Positions 37,244 through 46,218 of a stretch of 64,000 nt of DNA are shown piece after piece. The number at the start of each line of letters is the position of its first letter. The stretch's first letter is position 1. This stretch comes from Phyllobacterium trifolii. Its GTDB lineage: Bacteria; Pseudomonadota; Alphaproteobacteria; Rhizobiales; Rhizobiaceae. The position numbers and the translations under genes were made by a program. The notes under the pieces are model-generated. The model made no database searches. It was given only the letters and a program-made list of their open reading frames with translations, and was not told the DNA's origin. The DNA is taken from assembly GCF_014192095.1 (NCBI RefSeq), contig NZ_JACHXN010000020.1:1-64000 (forward strand), written 5' to 3'.

Positions 37244-38014
37244 TCAAACTGACTTGGTTTCACCACCGTCCATGCGAAGGACGGTGCCCGTCATCCAGCG
37301 CGCCGCCGGCGAGACCGCAAATGCCATCAGTTCAGCAAGCTCTTCCGGCTCGCCAAAGCGAGCGACACCGGCTTGCTCAAGAAATTTCTCTTTTGCCTGC
37401 TCGACGGAAATCCCTTTAGTACCCGCCGCCTTCGCAATCAGCCCCTGTCGACGTGCCGTCATGACTGGGCCCGGTGATACACTGTTTACCTGAACTCCGT
37501 CTTTGATGCCCCGATCAGAGAATGCTTTCGCCAATGCTTCGATCGCGGCATTAATGGTGCCGATAGCGGCCGTCGCCGCAACTGGTGTGACTGCCGCCGT
37601 GCCCGACGTGAACACTACCGCGCCCCCCGTACTTTTCAGAGAAGCCCATGCTTTAAGAGTTAGGCGGCGAGCCCCATGAAACTTAAGAGCCATTGCAACA
37701 TCCCACTGCTCGTCAGTCAGGTCGAACAGATCAATTCCAGGGACAGCGCCTGCGATATTTACCAATGCGTCAATGCGGCCATACGTGTTAAGTGCTTTAG
37801 AAATCACGACGTCGGCAGCCGTAGGTTCAGACAGATCAATCTCAATCGGAAGTGCCTGCGCACCCATGGCCGTGATGGCTTCAGCGACTTCACCCAGCTT
37901 TTCACCGCCTCTGGCGGCGACGACTATCGCCGAAAAATCCCCAGCCAACCGGATTGCTGTCGCTCTTCCAATCCCGGAGCTCGCGCCAGTCACAATAGCG
38001 ACCGATTTCGTCAT
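37244..38014 (-). CDS. SDR-family protein lacking the YxxxK pair
   Basis: This 256-residue protein has the N-terminal TGASSGIGRA and the NIAGAVPG (NNAG-like) motif of classical SDRs and the C-terminal GTVLRMDGG. Where YxxxK should be, the text is VAATAAIGTINAAIEALAK, so the Tyr and Lys are replaced. It may have another catalytic mechanism or a non-catalytic role. It heads the operon with the disulfide oxidoreductase and has a GTAACC/GGTTAC palindrome 50 bp upstream. Confidence 0.85.
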   Translation of the reverse strand: MTKSVAIVTGASSGIGRATAIRLAGDFSAIVVAARGGEKLGEVAEAITAMGAQALPIEIDLSEPTAADVVISKALNTYGRIDALVNIAGAVPGIDLFDLTDEQWDVAMALKFHGARRLTLKAWASLKSTGGAVVFTSGTAAVTPVAATAAIGTINAAIEALAKAFSDRGIKDGVQVNSVSPGPVMTARRQGLIAKAAGTKGISVEQAKEKFLEQAGVARFGEPEELAELMAFAVSPAARWMTGTVLRMDGGETKSV

Positions 38015-38063
38015 GTCAGATCTCCGTCTTCAATTTGGTATGAATTCCTGAAAATAGAATACA

Positions 38064-38085
38064 GTAACCTGTAGTACGGGGTTAC
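38064..38085. promoter_or_regulatory. GTAACC-N10-GGTTAC palindrome before the SDR gene
   Basis: GTAACC at 38064-38069 and GGTTAC at 38080-38085, gap 10 bp. The half-sites equal those of the N19 operators elsewhere in the window. In the double operators the inner GGTTAC and GTAACC are also about 10 bp apart. Confidence 0.45.
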
Positions 38086-38232
38086 AGCCGCATTTTTCTC
38101 ATCGTGAGTTGTTTAGCATCGTTCACGTTGGCCGATTGTTGCCATTTCGGGCAACTAAGGTGTTCACGTTTGATGTTGCCAACCCGCTCTTGGCGCTTCA
38201 AACTCCGTCCCCCAGTTGAGATGGAATCTCTG

Positions 38233-38883
38233 ATGACAAACTCGCATGGTGGTCATGATAATGACCACAGCCACTTGGAAAATGATCACGAGAACCATTA
38301 CTCGGACATGGAAGCGCGTGTTCGGGCGTTAGAGACTTTGCTCACGGAGAAAGGAATGATCGACCCGGCTGCCATTTCGGAGATCATTGAGACTTACGAG
38401 AAAAGAGTTGGTCCTCGCAACGGAGCAGCAGTGGTTGCGAAGGCATGGACTGATGCGGGTTTTGCTGGATGGCTTGCGAAGGATGCGACGAGTGCAATCG
38501 CGAGCCTTGGCTTCGGGGAACGGTATGGATCTCGGATGCGAGCCGTTTTCAACAGCGCAGACGAGCACAATATGGTCGTCTGCACTCTATGCTCTTGCTA
38601 TCCTTGGGCAGTCCTTGGTCTTCCTCCAGTCTGGTATAAATCTCCGGCCTATCGGTCGCGTGCAGTAATGGATCCGCGTAGCATCCTATCCGAGTTCGGC
38701 GTGACGCTTCCCGCAACTACGCGCATACGAGTATGGGATTCGACAGCGGAACTTCGATATTTGGTCATCCCGACGCGTCCAACCGAGGCCAAGTGTATGG
38801 ATGAGAGAGAGCTTGCGAAATTGGTGAGCCGAGATGCAATGATAGGCACCGGGCTCGTTACAACGGTGAAACCAAGCCCATGA
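38233..38883 (+). CDS. nthA: Nitrile hydratase alpha subunit, cobalt type
   Basis: This 216-residue subunit contains the metal claw VCTLCSCYPW; the Thr between the cysteines marks the cobalt form. The post-translationally oxidised cysteines would be the second and third. It hydrates nitriles to amides with the beta subunit encoded next (4-base overlap). The first 22 residues are rich in His and Asp (HGGHDNDHSH, ENDHENH), probably for metal binding. I take ATG 38233; ATG 38221 is possible. The frame extends to 38104 without a better start. Confidence 0.93.
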   Translation: MTNSHGGHDNDHSHLENDHENHYSDMEARVRALETLLTEKGMIDPAAISEIIETYEKRVGPRNGAAVVAKAWTDAGFAGWLAKDATSAIASLGFGERYGSRMRAVFNSADEHNMVVCTLCSCYPWAVLGLPPVWYKSPAYRSRAVMDPRSILSEFGVTLPATTRIRVWDSTAELRYLVIPTRPTEAKCMDERELAKLVSRDAMIGTGLVTTVKPSP

Positions 38884-39542
38884 ATGGGATACATGACCTA
38901 GGCGGGATGATGGGATTTGGTGCTCTCAACATTGAGCGCAACGAACCTGTTTTTCATCACGAGTGGGAAAAGCGAGCCCTGGGTCTTTCACTGTGTGCCG
39001 CATGCCTTGGTCAATGGACTATAGATGAAAGCAGGCATGCCTATGAGCGCATCTCGCCACGCGCCTATTTACGAGCAAGCTACTATGAGATCTGGATGCG
39101 TGGTCTTGACACGCTTTTGGTTGAGAACGGACTTGTAGCAGTGGGAGAGATATATGGCACAGAGCCCCGGTTTTTTTCCGAAGGAGATAACGCGCTCATC
39201 GTGCTTCGACCTTCTGATGTAGATGAGATGCTTTCTTCTGGGCCAAGTGAGCGAACGTGTGGACGACCGCCCGCCTTCAGGGTGGGGGACAGGGTAGAGA
39301 CAAAGAACTTGAACCCCAAAGGTCACACTAGGCTGCCTGGTTACGCGCGCAGTAAGCGGGGCCTGATCGAAAGGGTGCAGGGAAGCTACGCCTTTCCCGA
39401 CACGAACGCTCATGGCCTAGGGGCGAATCCACAGTGGGTATACACGGTGGTCTTTAGCGGACGCGAAGTTTGGGGAGAAGGTGCGGACCCCACCCTGACG
39501 ATTTCAATCGATGCATTCGAAAGCTATCTTTCTCGTGCGTGA
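38880..39542 (+). CDS. nthB: Nitrile hydratase beta subunit
   Basis: A 220-residue beta subunit beginning MNGIHDLGGMMGFG, the invariant start of the family, with the C-terminal SH3-like barrel from about residue 125 (PAFRVGDRVETKNLNPKGHT, then WVYTVVFSGREVWGE). It overlaps the alpha gene by ATGA, ensuring equal synthesis. The activator/cobalt-insertion protein that usually follows is not recognisable here, and no amidase is in the window. Confidence 0.93.
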   Translation: MNGIHDLGGMMGFGALNIERNEPVFHHEWEKRALGLSLCAACLGQWTIDESRHAYERISPRAYLRASYYEIWMRGLDTLLVENGLVAVGEIYGTEPRFFSEGDNALIVLRPSDVDEMLSSGPSERTCGRPPAFRVGDRVETKNLNPKGHTRLPGYARSKRGLIERVQGSYAFPDTNAHGLGANPQWVYTVVFSGREVWGEGADPTLTISIDAFESYLSRA

Positions 39543-39681
39543 TTTTTGAAGCTCTTCGGATAGGTCGAGTGAATTAGTTGATGAAAATTAAGTAAAATTT
39601 GAATCGAATCATGTTTTTCTCCCGTTTTGCGATGTAGAGAGAGCTGCCAGCATAACGTAACACGATCTCAAGAGGCGTAAT

Positions 39682-39987
39682 ATGCGTCAGCAATATTTTA
39701 TAAGGGCAAGTATGATCAAAACTGGCATCACATTCCCTATGAGCGCGGCATTCGTTTCTGTTGGTCTGGCGTTTGGGAACCTAAGGGTTGCTCTCAATCG
39801 AAGAAATGCGGATGATAAACTTCAGGTGAGCCGTACTCCGCGCGTGCCGCTCAGCCTAATCGATGGCGACATGATGCCCAGCGTGTATCTTCGCCTCTTC
39901 ATCAATTTGAGATTGCAAGTTTTGCCTCCCGATGACGGCAACCTTGGTTGCCGTCATCGGCAACATCATGCCGACTTAGTCCTATAA
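39682..39987 (+). CDS. Hypothetical protein after nitrile hydratase
   Basis: An open frame of 101 codons with one hydrophobic helix (TFPMSAAFVSVGLAFGNL) near the N-terminus. I do not recognise it; it is not an obvious nitrile hydratase activator. Its last third runs through a perfect 32-base palindrome, which makes the called end doubtful. Confidence 0.3.
   Translation: MRQQYFIRASMIKTGITFPMSAAFVSVGLAFGNLRVALNRRNADDKLQVSRTPRVPLSLIDGDMMPSVYLRLFINLRLQVLPPDDGNLGCRHRQHHADLVL
39929..39960. repeat. Perfect 15-bp stem hairpin
   Basis: CCGATGACGGCAACC at 39929-39943, a two-base TT loop, and the exact complement at 39946-39960. It lies between nthB and the CynX-like gene. No T run follows, so it is either a terminator needing Rho, an mRNA stabiliser or a protein site. 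Confidence 0.7.
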
Positions 39988-40121
39988 AATTCACTCTACT
40001 GGGCGAGCGTCTCGAGCTTTTTTGTCGCTTTTGGAAATGGTGCATTTCATTTTAAGTAACTGTCTAATTGGCAAAATAGGGGTTAGTTGTGACAAAATAG
40101 CTTTTTTGAGGAGCGGGTATT

Positions 40122-41378
40122 GTGAGGACCGACCCTGAGGTGATTAGTTTCGAAGCGCCACGGCAAGGGCGGGCTGAAGCGAACCTGCAGCCACGCGAGC
40201 TAGATGGCGTTACTGCAGCTCGTATTCCTGGCTGGATGGCAATCGGCGGCATTGTCCTTGTCGCGCTTAGCCTACGTCCTTCGATCGTCTCGGTGGGACC
40301 TGTGCTGCCGAGGGTGATCTTCGATTTCAATCTGACACATGCTCAGGCGTCGTTACTAACAGCAATACCTGAATTGCTGATGGGTCTCCTAGCACTTGTC
40401 GCACCGTTAATTGCGCGGCGTCTGGGGCGGGACGGCGTTATTCTCGCGGCTTTGATTATTCTAGGGGTCGCAACGCTTGCCAGGGCGTGCGTTACCGATA
40501 TTGCGTTGCTTCTCGCGACTACGGCCGGAGTAGGAGCGGGGATTGCTATTGCAGGGGCGCTTATAGCGGGCTTTATCAAAGAGCGGTTTTCCGGGCATGC
40601 TGCGGCCGTAATGGGTGTCTACGCGACGGCTCTGTCGGTGGGGAGCACAGTGGCAGCTGCGGCGACTGGCCCTCTTTCTGTATTGGCCGGCGGGTGGCGC
40701 ATCGCGATCGGCGTGTGGTCCGTTTTGGCGCTGATAGGAGCTGTAGCGTGGCTCGCAGTCGCGCTAGTTGGAAACAAATTTTCCACTTCAGGCATGGCGC
40801 CGTCGGTCGTGCATCGACTACCGATCCGGAGCGGCAAGGCATGGAAAATTGCAATCTTTTTCGCTATGAACAATCTGCTTTTTTACTCAATCCTTGCATG
40901 GCTGCCCTCTGTTTATCAGGAGGCTGGTAGAAGTGCGTCTGGGGCGAGTTTCATTCTTGCCAGTTTCACTTTCGCGTTCATGTGCGCAAATCCCATATTT
41001 GGATTTCTCTCTAGGTCGCATGACAGACGGCCTTGGCTGTTTTCGGCTGGTTTGATGGCCTTTGTGGGCATGGCTGTAATAGGTTTAGCGCCTAATGCAT
41101 TGCCGTTGTTCTTCGTGCCGCTGTGTGCGTTCGGTTTGGGTGGTACATTTACCTTAGGAATGACGCTTCCTCTCGACAATACCTCAACGGCAGATGAAGC
41201 CAATTCGTGGAATGCTTTCGTATTGCTCATTGGCTATGTCATAGCAGCAATCGGTCCCCTGGCGAGTGGCTATCTCAGAGATGAAACCGGTGATTTCGAG
41301 ATGTCACTTTTGGTGCTGGCGGGATGTGCAGCGCTAATGACCTTTCTTGCCCCGTTTTTGAAACCCAGGCAGCTTTAG
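40122..41378 (+). CDS. CynX/NimT-family MFS transporter
   Basis: A 418-residue MFS protein with the cyanate/nitroimidazole transporter pattern LSLRPSIVSVGPVLPRVIFD in the first helix and SLLTAIPELLMGLLALVAPL in the second. Start GTG 40122 has TTTTTTGAGGAGCGG upstream. It follows the nitrile hydratase genes in the same direction, so it may carry a nitrile- or amide-derived compound; this is by position only. Confidence 0.8.
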   Translation: MRTDPEVISFEAPRQGRAEANLQPRELDGVTAARIPGWMAIGGIVLVALSLRPSIVSVGPVLPRVIFDFNLTHAQASLLTAIPELLMGLLALVAPLIARRLGRDGVILAALIILGVATLARACVTDIALLLATTAGVGAGIAIAGALIAGFIKERFSGHAAAVMGVYATALSVGSTVAAAATGPLSVLAGGWRIAIGVWSVLALIGAVAWLAVALVGNKFSTSGMAPSVVHRLPIRSGKAWKIAIFFAMNNLLFYSILAWLPSVYQEAGRSASGASFILASFTFAFMCANPIFGFLSRSHDRRPWLFSAGLMAFVGMAVIGLAPNALPLFFVPLCAFGLGGTFTLGMTLPLDNTSTADEANSWNAFVLLIGYVIAAIGPLASGYLRDETGDFEMSLLVLAGCAALMTFLAPFLKPRQL

Positions 41379-41531
41379 GTGGTGGTGCTGAACTGACAAT
41401 TCCTGATTTATCTCAGCGCTGCTGCCCTTGTCTGCATCGAGCGCGACGAGCGCAACAAGGTAAAGTGTCGAGCCGACGAACCCACTGGAGCGAGGTAGCT
41501 CGGTAGCGGTCAACTACTATGTGTATGATGA

Positions 41532-41997
41532 ATGAGAAACGGGGGATTTATGTTAGCCGGTAGCGCGGTTCTGGATTGGAATAGGCTCAGAATTTTTCAA
41601 GTGGCGGCGGAATGTGGGTCGTTCACTCATGCGGCGGAGCGACTACGATTGTCCCGGTCTGCGGTGAGCAGGCAAGTCAGCGCACTGGAGCAGGAGTTGG
41701 GTTCACGCCTGTTCTACCGTCATGCTCGAGGAGAGGTGCTACCGAGCGGGGAAAACTGCTTTACAGGACAGCCTACGACTTCGTGTTGAAACTCGAGGCG
41801 CCGACTGTGCGATTAGGTTACGGCAGCCTCAGCAGCCCGATCTTATTCAAAGGAAGCTCTTCACCATCCATTTACATCTCTTCGCGTCTCCCTCTTATTC
41901 GGCTCGGTACGGCGAACCAGAGTCGATCGACGATCTCGACCGGCATGGGATCAACATGTTTGGGGAACCGGCACCCGGCTATCTGATCTCATAGCTG
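41532..41997 (+). pseudogene. LysR regulator pseudogene with internal deletion
   Basis: The HTH is complete (LDWNRLRIFQVAAECGSFTH, then RLSRSAVSRQVSALEQELG), but the frame shifts near 41745, where RGKLLYRTAYDFVLKLEA appears in another frame. The middle of the effector domain is missing, and FASPSYSARYGEPESIDDLD reappears in a third frame near 41880. An inverted repeat at 41986-42024 closes the region. Confidence 0.78.
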
Positions 41998-42113
41998 TCT
42001 CCTGTTCCTCTGTTGCTATGAGATGATTTTGCCTAATTTCTCCAATTCCGCTAGATATTGCGGAACGGATTGTTACATCCCGCGTAACGCATTCTGGCAG
42101 AACCACCGGCTTT

Positions 42114-43010
42114 CTATGCTCTCAGGGCGGGATCGCTCCGGAGCCTTTCGACCGCTAGATCAACGAAAGCACGTGTTTTCGCGGAAGCCATTCTTCCTTC
42201 CGGGTGGACAACATGGACCGGGAGAGGAGGTTCACTGAATTCGGTCAAGACAGTCTTCAAACGTCCGTCCGCAGTCGCGGCAGCTATCTGATATGAGAGC
42301 ACGCGTGTTATTCCCCAGCCTGCAAGAGCCGCACTGAGTGCGGCTTCGTTTGTATTGCAAAACAGACGAGGCCTAAGGCTCACCGACGCCGTGCCGTGGA
42401 TGAATTGCCATTCCACGGTTTCCCCGGTTGGAACCGTGGCTATGATCGTATGATGTTGAAGATCCTCAGGTTTGACTGGAGTGTCCGTCGCGTCAAGATA
42501 CTCCCGCGACGCGCACACAACCCTTCGAATAGTTCCCACGCGGATGGCACTAAGTCCCGAGTCCTGAAGGTGTCCGATCCGCACAGCAACATCGACACCT
42601 TCATCGACGATATTCACGAGTCGATCGACAAATAGAGTTCGGCCAGTGACTTCGGTGTGCTCTGCCAGATAAGAGGTCAAGATTGGCATGACAAACATGT
42701 TTCCGAAAATTACAGGCGCCGTGATCGACAAACTTCCCGTCGGCTTCGCGTGGGCGCCGCCTGCCAAGGCCTCAGCTTCCGCAATGTCCGTCAATATGCG
42801 TTGGCAATCTGCCAAGTAGCGTTCGCCGGCGTCGGTCAGCTTTACATTGCGTGTGGTGCGAACAAAAAGTCGCGCCCCTGTTATTTCTTCGAGGAAGGCA
42901 ATCGCTCTTGTTACAGCGGGAGGGCTCAGATTTAGCTGACGTGCAGCCTCCGCAAATCCTTTCTCTTCTGCGACCTTGACGAAGATACGCATCGACGACC
43001 AGCGATCCAT
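42114..43010 (-). CDS. LysR-family regulator
   Basis: This 298-residue regulator has the HTH at residues 1-60 (MRIFVKVAEEKGFAEAARQL, then LSPPAVTRAIAFLEE) and a complete effector domain. The start ATG 43010 has AGGAGGAG close by; the frame extends to 43046. It is 74 bases downstream of the NtaA-type monooxygenase in the same direction, so it is probably the last gene of the 45329-42114 operon and may respond to a pathway compound. Confidence 0.9.
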   Translation of the reverse strand: MDRWSSMRIFVKVAEEKGFAEAARQLNLSPPAVTRAIAFLEEITGARLFVRTTRNVKLTDAGERYLADCQRILTDIAEAEALAGGAHAKPTGSLSITAPVIFGNMFVMPILTSYLAEHTEVTGRTLFVDRLVNIVDEGVDVAVRIGHLQDSGLSAIRVGTIRRVVCASREYLDATDTPVKPEDLQHHTIIATVPTGETVEWQFIHGTASVSLRPRLFCNTNEAALSAALAGWGITRVLSYQIAAATADGRLKTVLTEFSEPPLPVHVVHPEGRMASAKTRAFVDLAVERLRSDPALRA

Positions 43011-43084
43011 CACTCCTCCTATAAAACGGTTGAAGCCTGAGCGCATTGCGCCCAGGCTATCATTAAATCCTGCGTGTGGAAGTG

Positions 43085-44422
43085 TCAGCGTGCCGATGCA
43101 AAAATGTTTGCCGGTCGCTCAAGGCCAAGTTTATCCCTGAGTGTCCCAGGAGCATATTCTCTTTGGACAAGTCCACGGCGCTGCAACTCTGGCACCACGG
43201 AGCTTGTGAAATCCATCCAATCCTCTGGGAGAACGGGAAACATTAGATTGAAGCCATCTGCGGCGCCCTCGGTGAACCACGCCTCCATCTCGTCAGCAAT
43301 TTGCTGGGGTGTTCCAGCCATCATCGGGGCTGTGCCAGCCTTCGCCACCTGACTGGCGATTTGCCTGATTGTCATTCCCTGTTCAGCCATATTCCTTACT
43401 CGAACCAGGTTTGTTCTCTGACCATTGAAAGTCGCCTCATCTGGAAGGTTTGGTACGGGGCCATCGGCGGGGAATGCTGACAGATCCATCCCGACCCAAC
43501 TCGACACAAGGTCGATAGCCACTCGCGCCGGTGTCAAGCTCTCAAGCAGATCTCGTTTTTCTTCAGCTTCCGATCTGGACGCGGCTACAATTGGCAGGAT
43601 GCCCGGCAAGATTTTAAGGCTTTCGGGCTTGCGTCCGTGTTGTGCCAAACGTTCGTCGAAATCAGCACGGTTTTGCTTTCCCTCTTCGATCGAGCGAGCT
43701 AGCGAGAAATTGATCTCCGCATGCTTTGCCGCAAGAGTTTTGCCATCACCTGAGGAGCCCGCCTGAACAATCACCGGGTGGCCCTGAATCGGGCGAGGAA
43801 CATTGAGGGGGCCTCGCACTCTAAAGTGCTTACCGCTTTGATCGATGCGATGGACCCTTTTGGGATCAGCAAAGAAACCACTTTCCTTGTCGAAAAGGAG
43901 AGCTTCATCTTCGATGCTATCCCAGAGGGCTTTGGCCGTCTCCAAAAACTCGGCAGCCCGCTCGTACCGGAACGCGTGTTCGATATTGCCGTCGCGCCCG
44001 AAGTTCATCGCTTCTTCGTTCATTCCTGACGTGACAACATTCCAAGCAGATCGGCCGTTGCTTATATGGTCCAACGAGGCAAAGGTTCTGGCTAGATTGT
44101 AAGGTTCTGTGTAGGACGCCGAGGCGGTCGATATCAAGCCAATGTCATGAGTCACTGCAGCGAGCGCCGAAAGCAGCGTGAGAGGTTCAAGCCGCACATT
44201 CGCATAATGTGCAACGTTGCTCTCGTAACTATCCCAAATAGCTACGTGATCTGCTAGAAAAATCGCGTCAAGCTTCGCTAACTCTGCAGCCGACGCAAGG
44301 CGGCGAAAGTAGTCGAGCGTAAAAATCTCACTTTTCGGCGCAGCCGGATGGCGCCAAGACATGCGGTGATCGCCCTGTGGATTAAAGAAGAAGGCACTCA
44401 GGATCATCCGTTTATTTGTCAT
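43085..44422 (-). CDS. FMN-dependent monooxygenase, NtaA/SnaA/DszA family
   Basis: A 445-residue luciferase-like protein with the class C flavin monooxygenase text: MILSAFFFNPQGDHRMSWRH, TASASYTEPYNLARTFASLD, RSAWNVVTSG, and HPVIVQAGSSGDGKTLAAKH. These enzymes use reduced FMN from a separate reductase (candidate at 47981-48628) to oxygenate aminopolycarboxylates, sulfides or sulfones. The ATG at 44422 follows AGGAGAAGAACG. It is 19 bases downstream of hydrolase 2, so the two are co-transcribed. Confidence 0.9.
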   Translation of the reverse strand: MTNKRMILSAFFFNPQGDHRMSWRHPAAPKSEIFTLDYFRRLASAAELAKLDAIFLADHVAIWDSYESNVAHYANVRLEPLTLLSALAAVTHDIGLISTASASYTEPYNLARTFASLDHISNGRSAWNVVTSGMNEEAMNFGRDGNIEHAFRYERAAEFLETAKALWDSIEDEALLFDKESGFFADPKRVHRIDQSGKHFRVRGPLNVPRPIQGHPVIVQAGSSGDGKTLAAKHAEINFSLARSIEEGKQNRADFDERLAQHGRKPESLKILPGILPIVAASRSEAEEKRDLLESLTPARVAIDLVSSWVGMDLSAFPADGPVPNLPDEATFNGQRTNLVRVRNMAEQGMTIRQIASQVAKAGTAPMMAGTPQQIADEMEAWFTEGAADGFNLMFPVLPEDWMDFTSSVVPELQRRGLVQREYAPGTLRDKLGLERPANIFASAR

Positions 44423-44441
44423 CGTTCTTCTCCTATCAACG

Positions 44442-45329
44442 TTAATCGGCTCTGCCCGGTCTAGTGCCGGCCAACTTCCGACCAAGGAAATTTGTAATGA
44501 GCTCTGCGATCTCGCTTGCATGAGTTTCCAGAGCGAAGTGGCCGGTTGGAAGAAGCGTAACTTCCGCATCCGGAACATCGCGCTTAAACTCACTGGCCCC
44601 GGCGGGAATGAAGTACGGATCATATTCCCCCCAGATTGCCAGTACTGGTGGTTGCCGTTCCCTCAAGTAGCTCTGAAATTGGGGATAGAGAGCAACGTTG
44701 GAGGCGTAGTCCAAAAAGTAAGCCAGTTGTGGCTCATGAGCGCCGGGCCGAGCGAGGTAGTAGTTATCAAGGTTTTGTCCATCCGGAGCGACAAGGCCTC
44801 TATCCAGCACGCCTACCTCATACTGATATGAAGTTGCTGATGGAATGAAAGCTGCGCGAAGCGACTCCCGGTATTCGGTGGTGGGGTCGCGCCAAAATTC
44901 CTTCATCGACTCCCAACCAGGGCCCAGGCCCTCCTCGTATGCATTTCCATTCTGCGAGATGATTGCTTGAACACGCTCCGGATGCTGTAGAGCCATCCTT
45001 AGACCTATGGGAGCCCCGTAATCAAACAGATACATAGCAAACCGGCCAAGTCCCAACGCCTCAACAAATTTTGTCATAAGATCGGCAGCAGCTTTGAACG
45101 AATAAGGGAAGTCTGGCGCTGGCGGCATTCCCGATTGGCCGAAACCCGGCAAGTCGGGCGCTACGACATGATATCGTTTAGCCAGTAATGGGATAAGATC
45201 TCGAAACATATGGCTCGCTGATGGGAAGCCATGCAGCAGAAGGATTGTCGAATTATCAATGTCTCCAGCTTGCCGGTAGAAAACCTCAAATCCCTCGAGG
45301 TCGACAGTAGCGTACCGTGTCTTTGGCAT
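44442..45329 (-). CDS. Alpha/beta hydrolase with Asp nucleophile (hydrolase 2)
   Basis: A 295-residue paralogue of the proteins at 23126 and 52083: HGFPSASHMFRDLIP, Asp103 in YLFDYGAPIGLR, WGEYDPYFIPAG and TGHFALETH. It is more diverged than the other two are from each other. I take ATG 45329 (GGAG 6 bases upstream) rather than 45341, to match the paralogues. It leads the operon with the NtaA-type gene and has a GTAACC-N19-GGTTAT operator 25 bp upstream. Confidence 0.85.
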   Translation of the reverse strand: MPKTRYATVDLEGFEVFYRQAGDIDNSTILLLHGFPSASHMFRDLIPLLAKRYHVVAPDLPGFGQSGMPPAPDFPYSFKAAADLMTKFVEALGLGRFAMYLFDYGAPIGLRMALQHPERVQAIISQNGNAYEEGLGPGWESMKEFWRDPTTEYRESLRAAFIPSATSYQYEVGVLDRGLVAPDGQNLDNYYLARPGAHEPQLAYFLDYASNVALYPQFQSYLRERQPPVLAIWGEYDPYFIPAGASEFKRDVPDAEVTLLPTGHFALETHASEIAELITNFLGRKLAGTRPGRAD

Positions 45330-45353
45330 CTCAATCTCCATTTTTGCTAGATT

Positions 45354-45384
45354 GTAACCTAGAAAATAGTGCGTGAGAGGTTAT
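45354..45384. promoter_or_regulatory. Operator GTAACC-N19-GGTTAT before hydrolase 2
   Basis: GTAACC at 45354-45359 and GGTTAT at 45379-45384 with exactly 19 bases between. It lies between hydrolase 2 and the end of the 45441 gene, over the promoter region of the hydrolase-monooxygenase operon. Confidence 0.6.
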
Positions 45385-45440
45385 ATCTTCGCAATAAGAC
45401 TTAGATGGAATAGATCATTCCAAAATATGAATGGCCGCTG

Positions 45441-46139
45441 CTACCTCGGAATCTCATGGTCAGTCACTGCTTCGGCTATGATCTCCACGACGGCTCGTGG
45501 GGCCGTGATCGAAGGCGTATGGTCGCAATCTAAGGGCCGTATTTTGGCTTTCATTCGCTCGGCCATAAAACGCTGGACCGAAGGTTTTATCATTCGGTCT
45601 TGCTCGGCAAGCAGATACCAGCTTGGCTTCGTCGTCCAGTTCGTGAACGTGACTGGTTCCTGAATACATGCAAGTGAAATGGGTCTTTGAATTGCCCAAA
45701 GATTTCTTTTGGTCGTCTCTTTGGCATTTTGAGCAAACGCAGTTTCAAAGCCTTCCTCAGGCATCCAAATCAAACCGTTTCCATCGGGGGCAAGTTTCGG
45801 TGCTTTAGCGTCCGGCTCTTCGCGATAAAACACTGATGCCACCGTCTCTCCAACTTCCGGAGCAAGCGCTGCGATTAATACAACGGATTTTACCCGCTCA
45901 TCGTCAATTGATGACACGACAGCTCCAGCATAGGCGTGGCCGACCAGCACGACCGGGCTGGAGGCTCTGTCCAGGCAAATCTTCATCACCTCCACATCAT
46001 CTGAAAGGGAGGTTAGGGGTAGGGGAGCAGTAAACACGTCGAAGCTGAGGTCGCGAAGTGGTTGGATAACACTCGTCCAGCTGGAACCATCTGCCCAGGC
46101 TCCGTGAGCCAAAATAATAGTTGCTCTCTTTGCCGACAC
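45441..46139 (-). CDS. EstC-like alpha/beta hydrolase with altered nucleophile elbow
   Basis: This 232-residue protein has the small-esterase pattern ILAHGAWADGSSW, VVLVGHAYAGAVVSS and LLAEQDRMI. In relatives the elbow is GHSYGG or GHSYAG; here Ser is replaced by Ala (GHAYAG). The His region is DHTPSITAP. It may have lost hydrolysis or use another mechanism. It follows the TMEM175 gene by 79 bases and could share its operator. Confidence 0.78.
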   Translation of the reverse strand: MSAKRATIILAHGAWADGSSWTSVIQPLRDLSFDVFTAPLPLTSLSDDVEVMKICLDRASSPVVLVGHAYAGAVVSSIDDERVKSVVLIAALAPEVGETVASVFYREEPDAKAPKLAPDGNGLIWMPEEGFETAFAQNAKETTKRNLWAIQRPISLACIQEPVTFTNWTTKPSWYLLAEQDRMIKPSVQRFMAERMKAKIRPLDCDHTPSITAPRAVVEIIAEAVTDHEIPR

Positions 46140-46218
46140 ATCGCATCTCCCAGCCTAGTCAAAAAAGTAGGCAGGCCCTATTTGCCCGCCCGCAGAGGTT
46201 AACGCACTCATCTCTACG

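Noticed and set aside
41986-42024. Inverted repeat ATCTCATAG/CTATGAGAT as a terminator
   Set aside because: The 21-base loop is large and the upstream gene is a pseudogene; it may be part of a lost element, so I did not call it.
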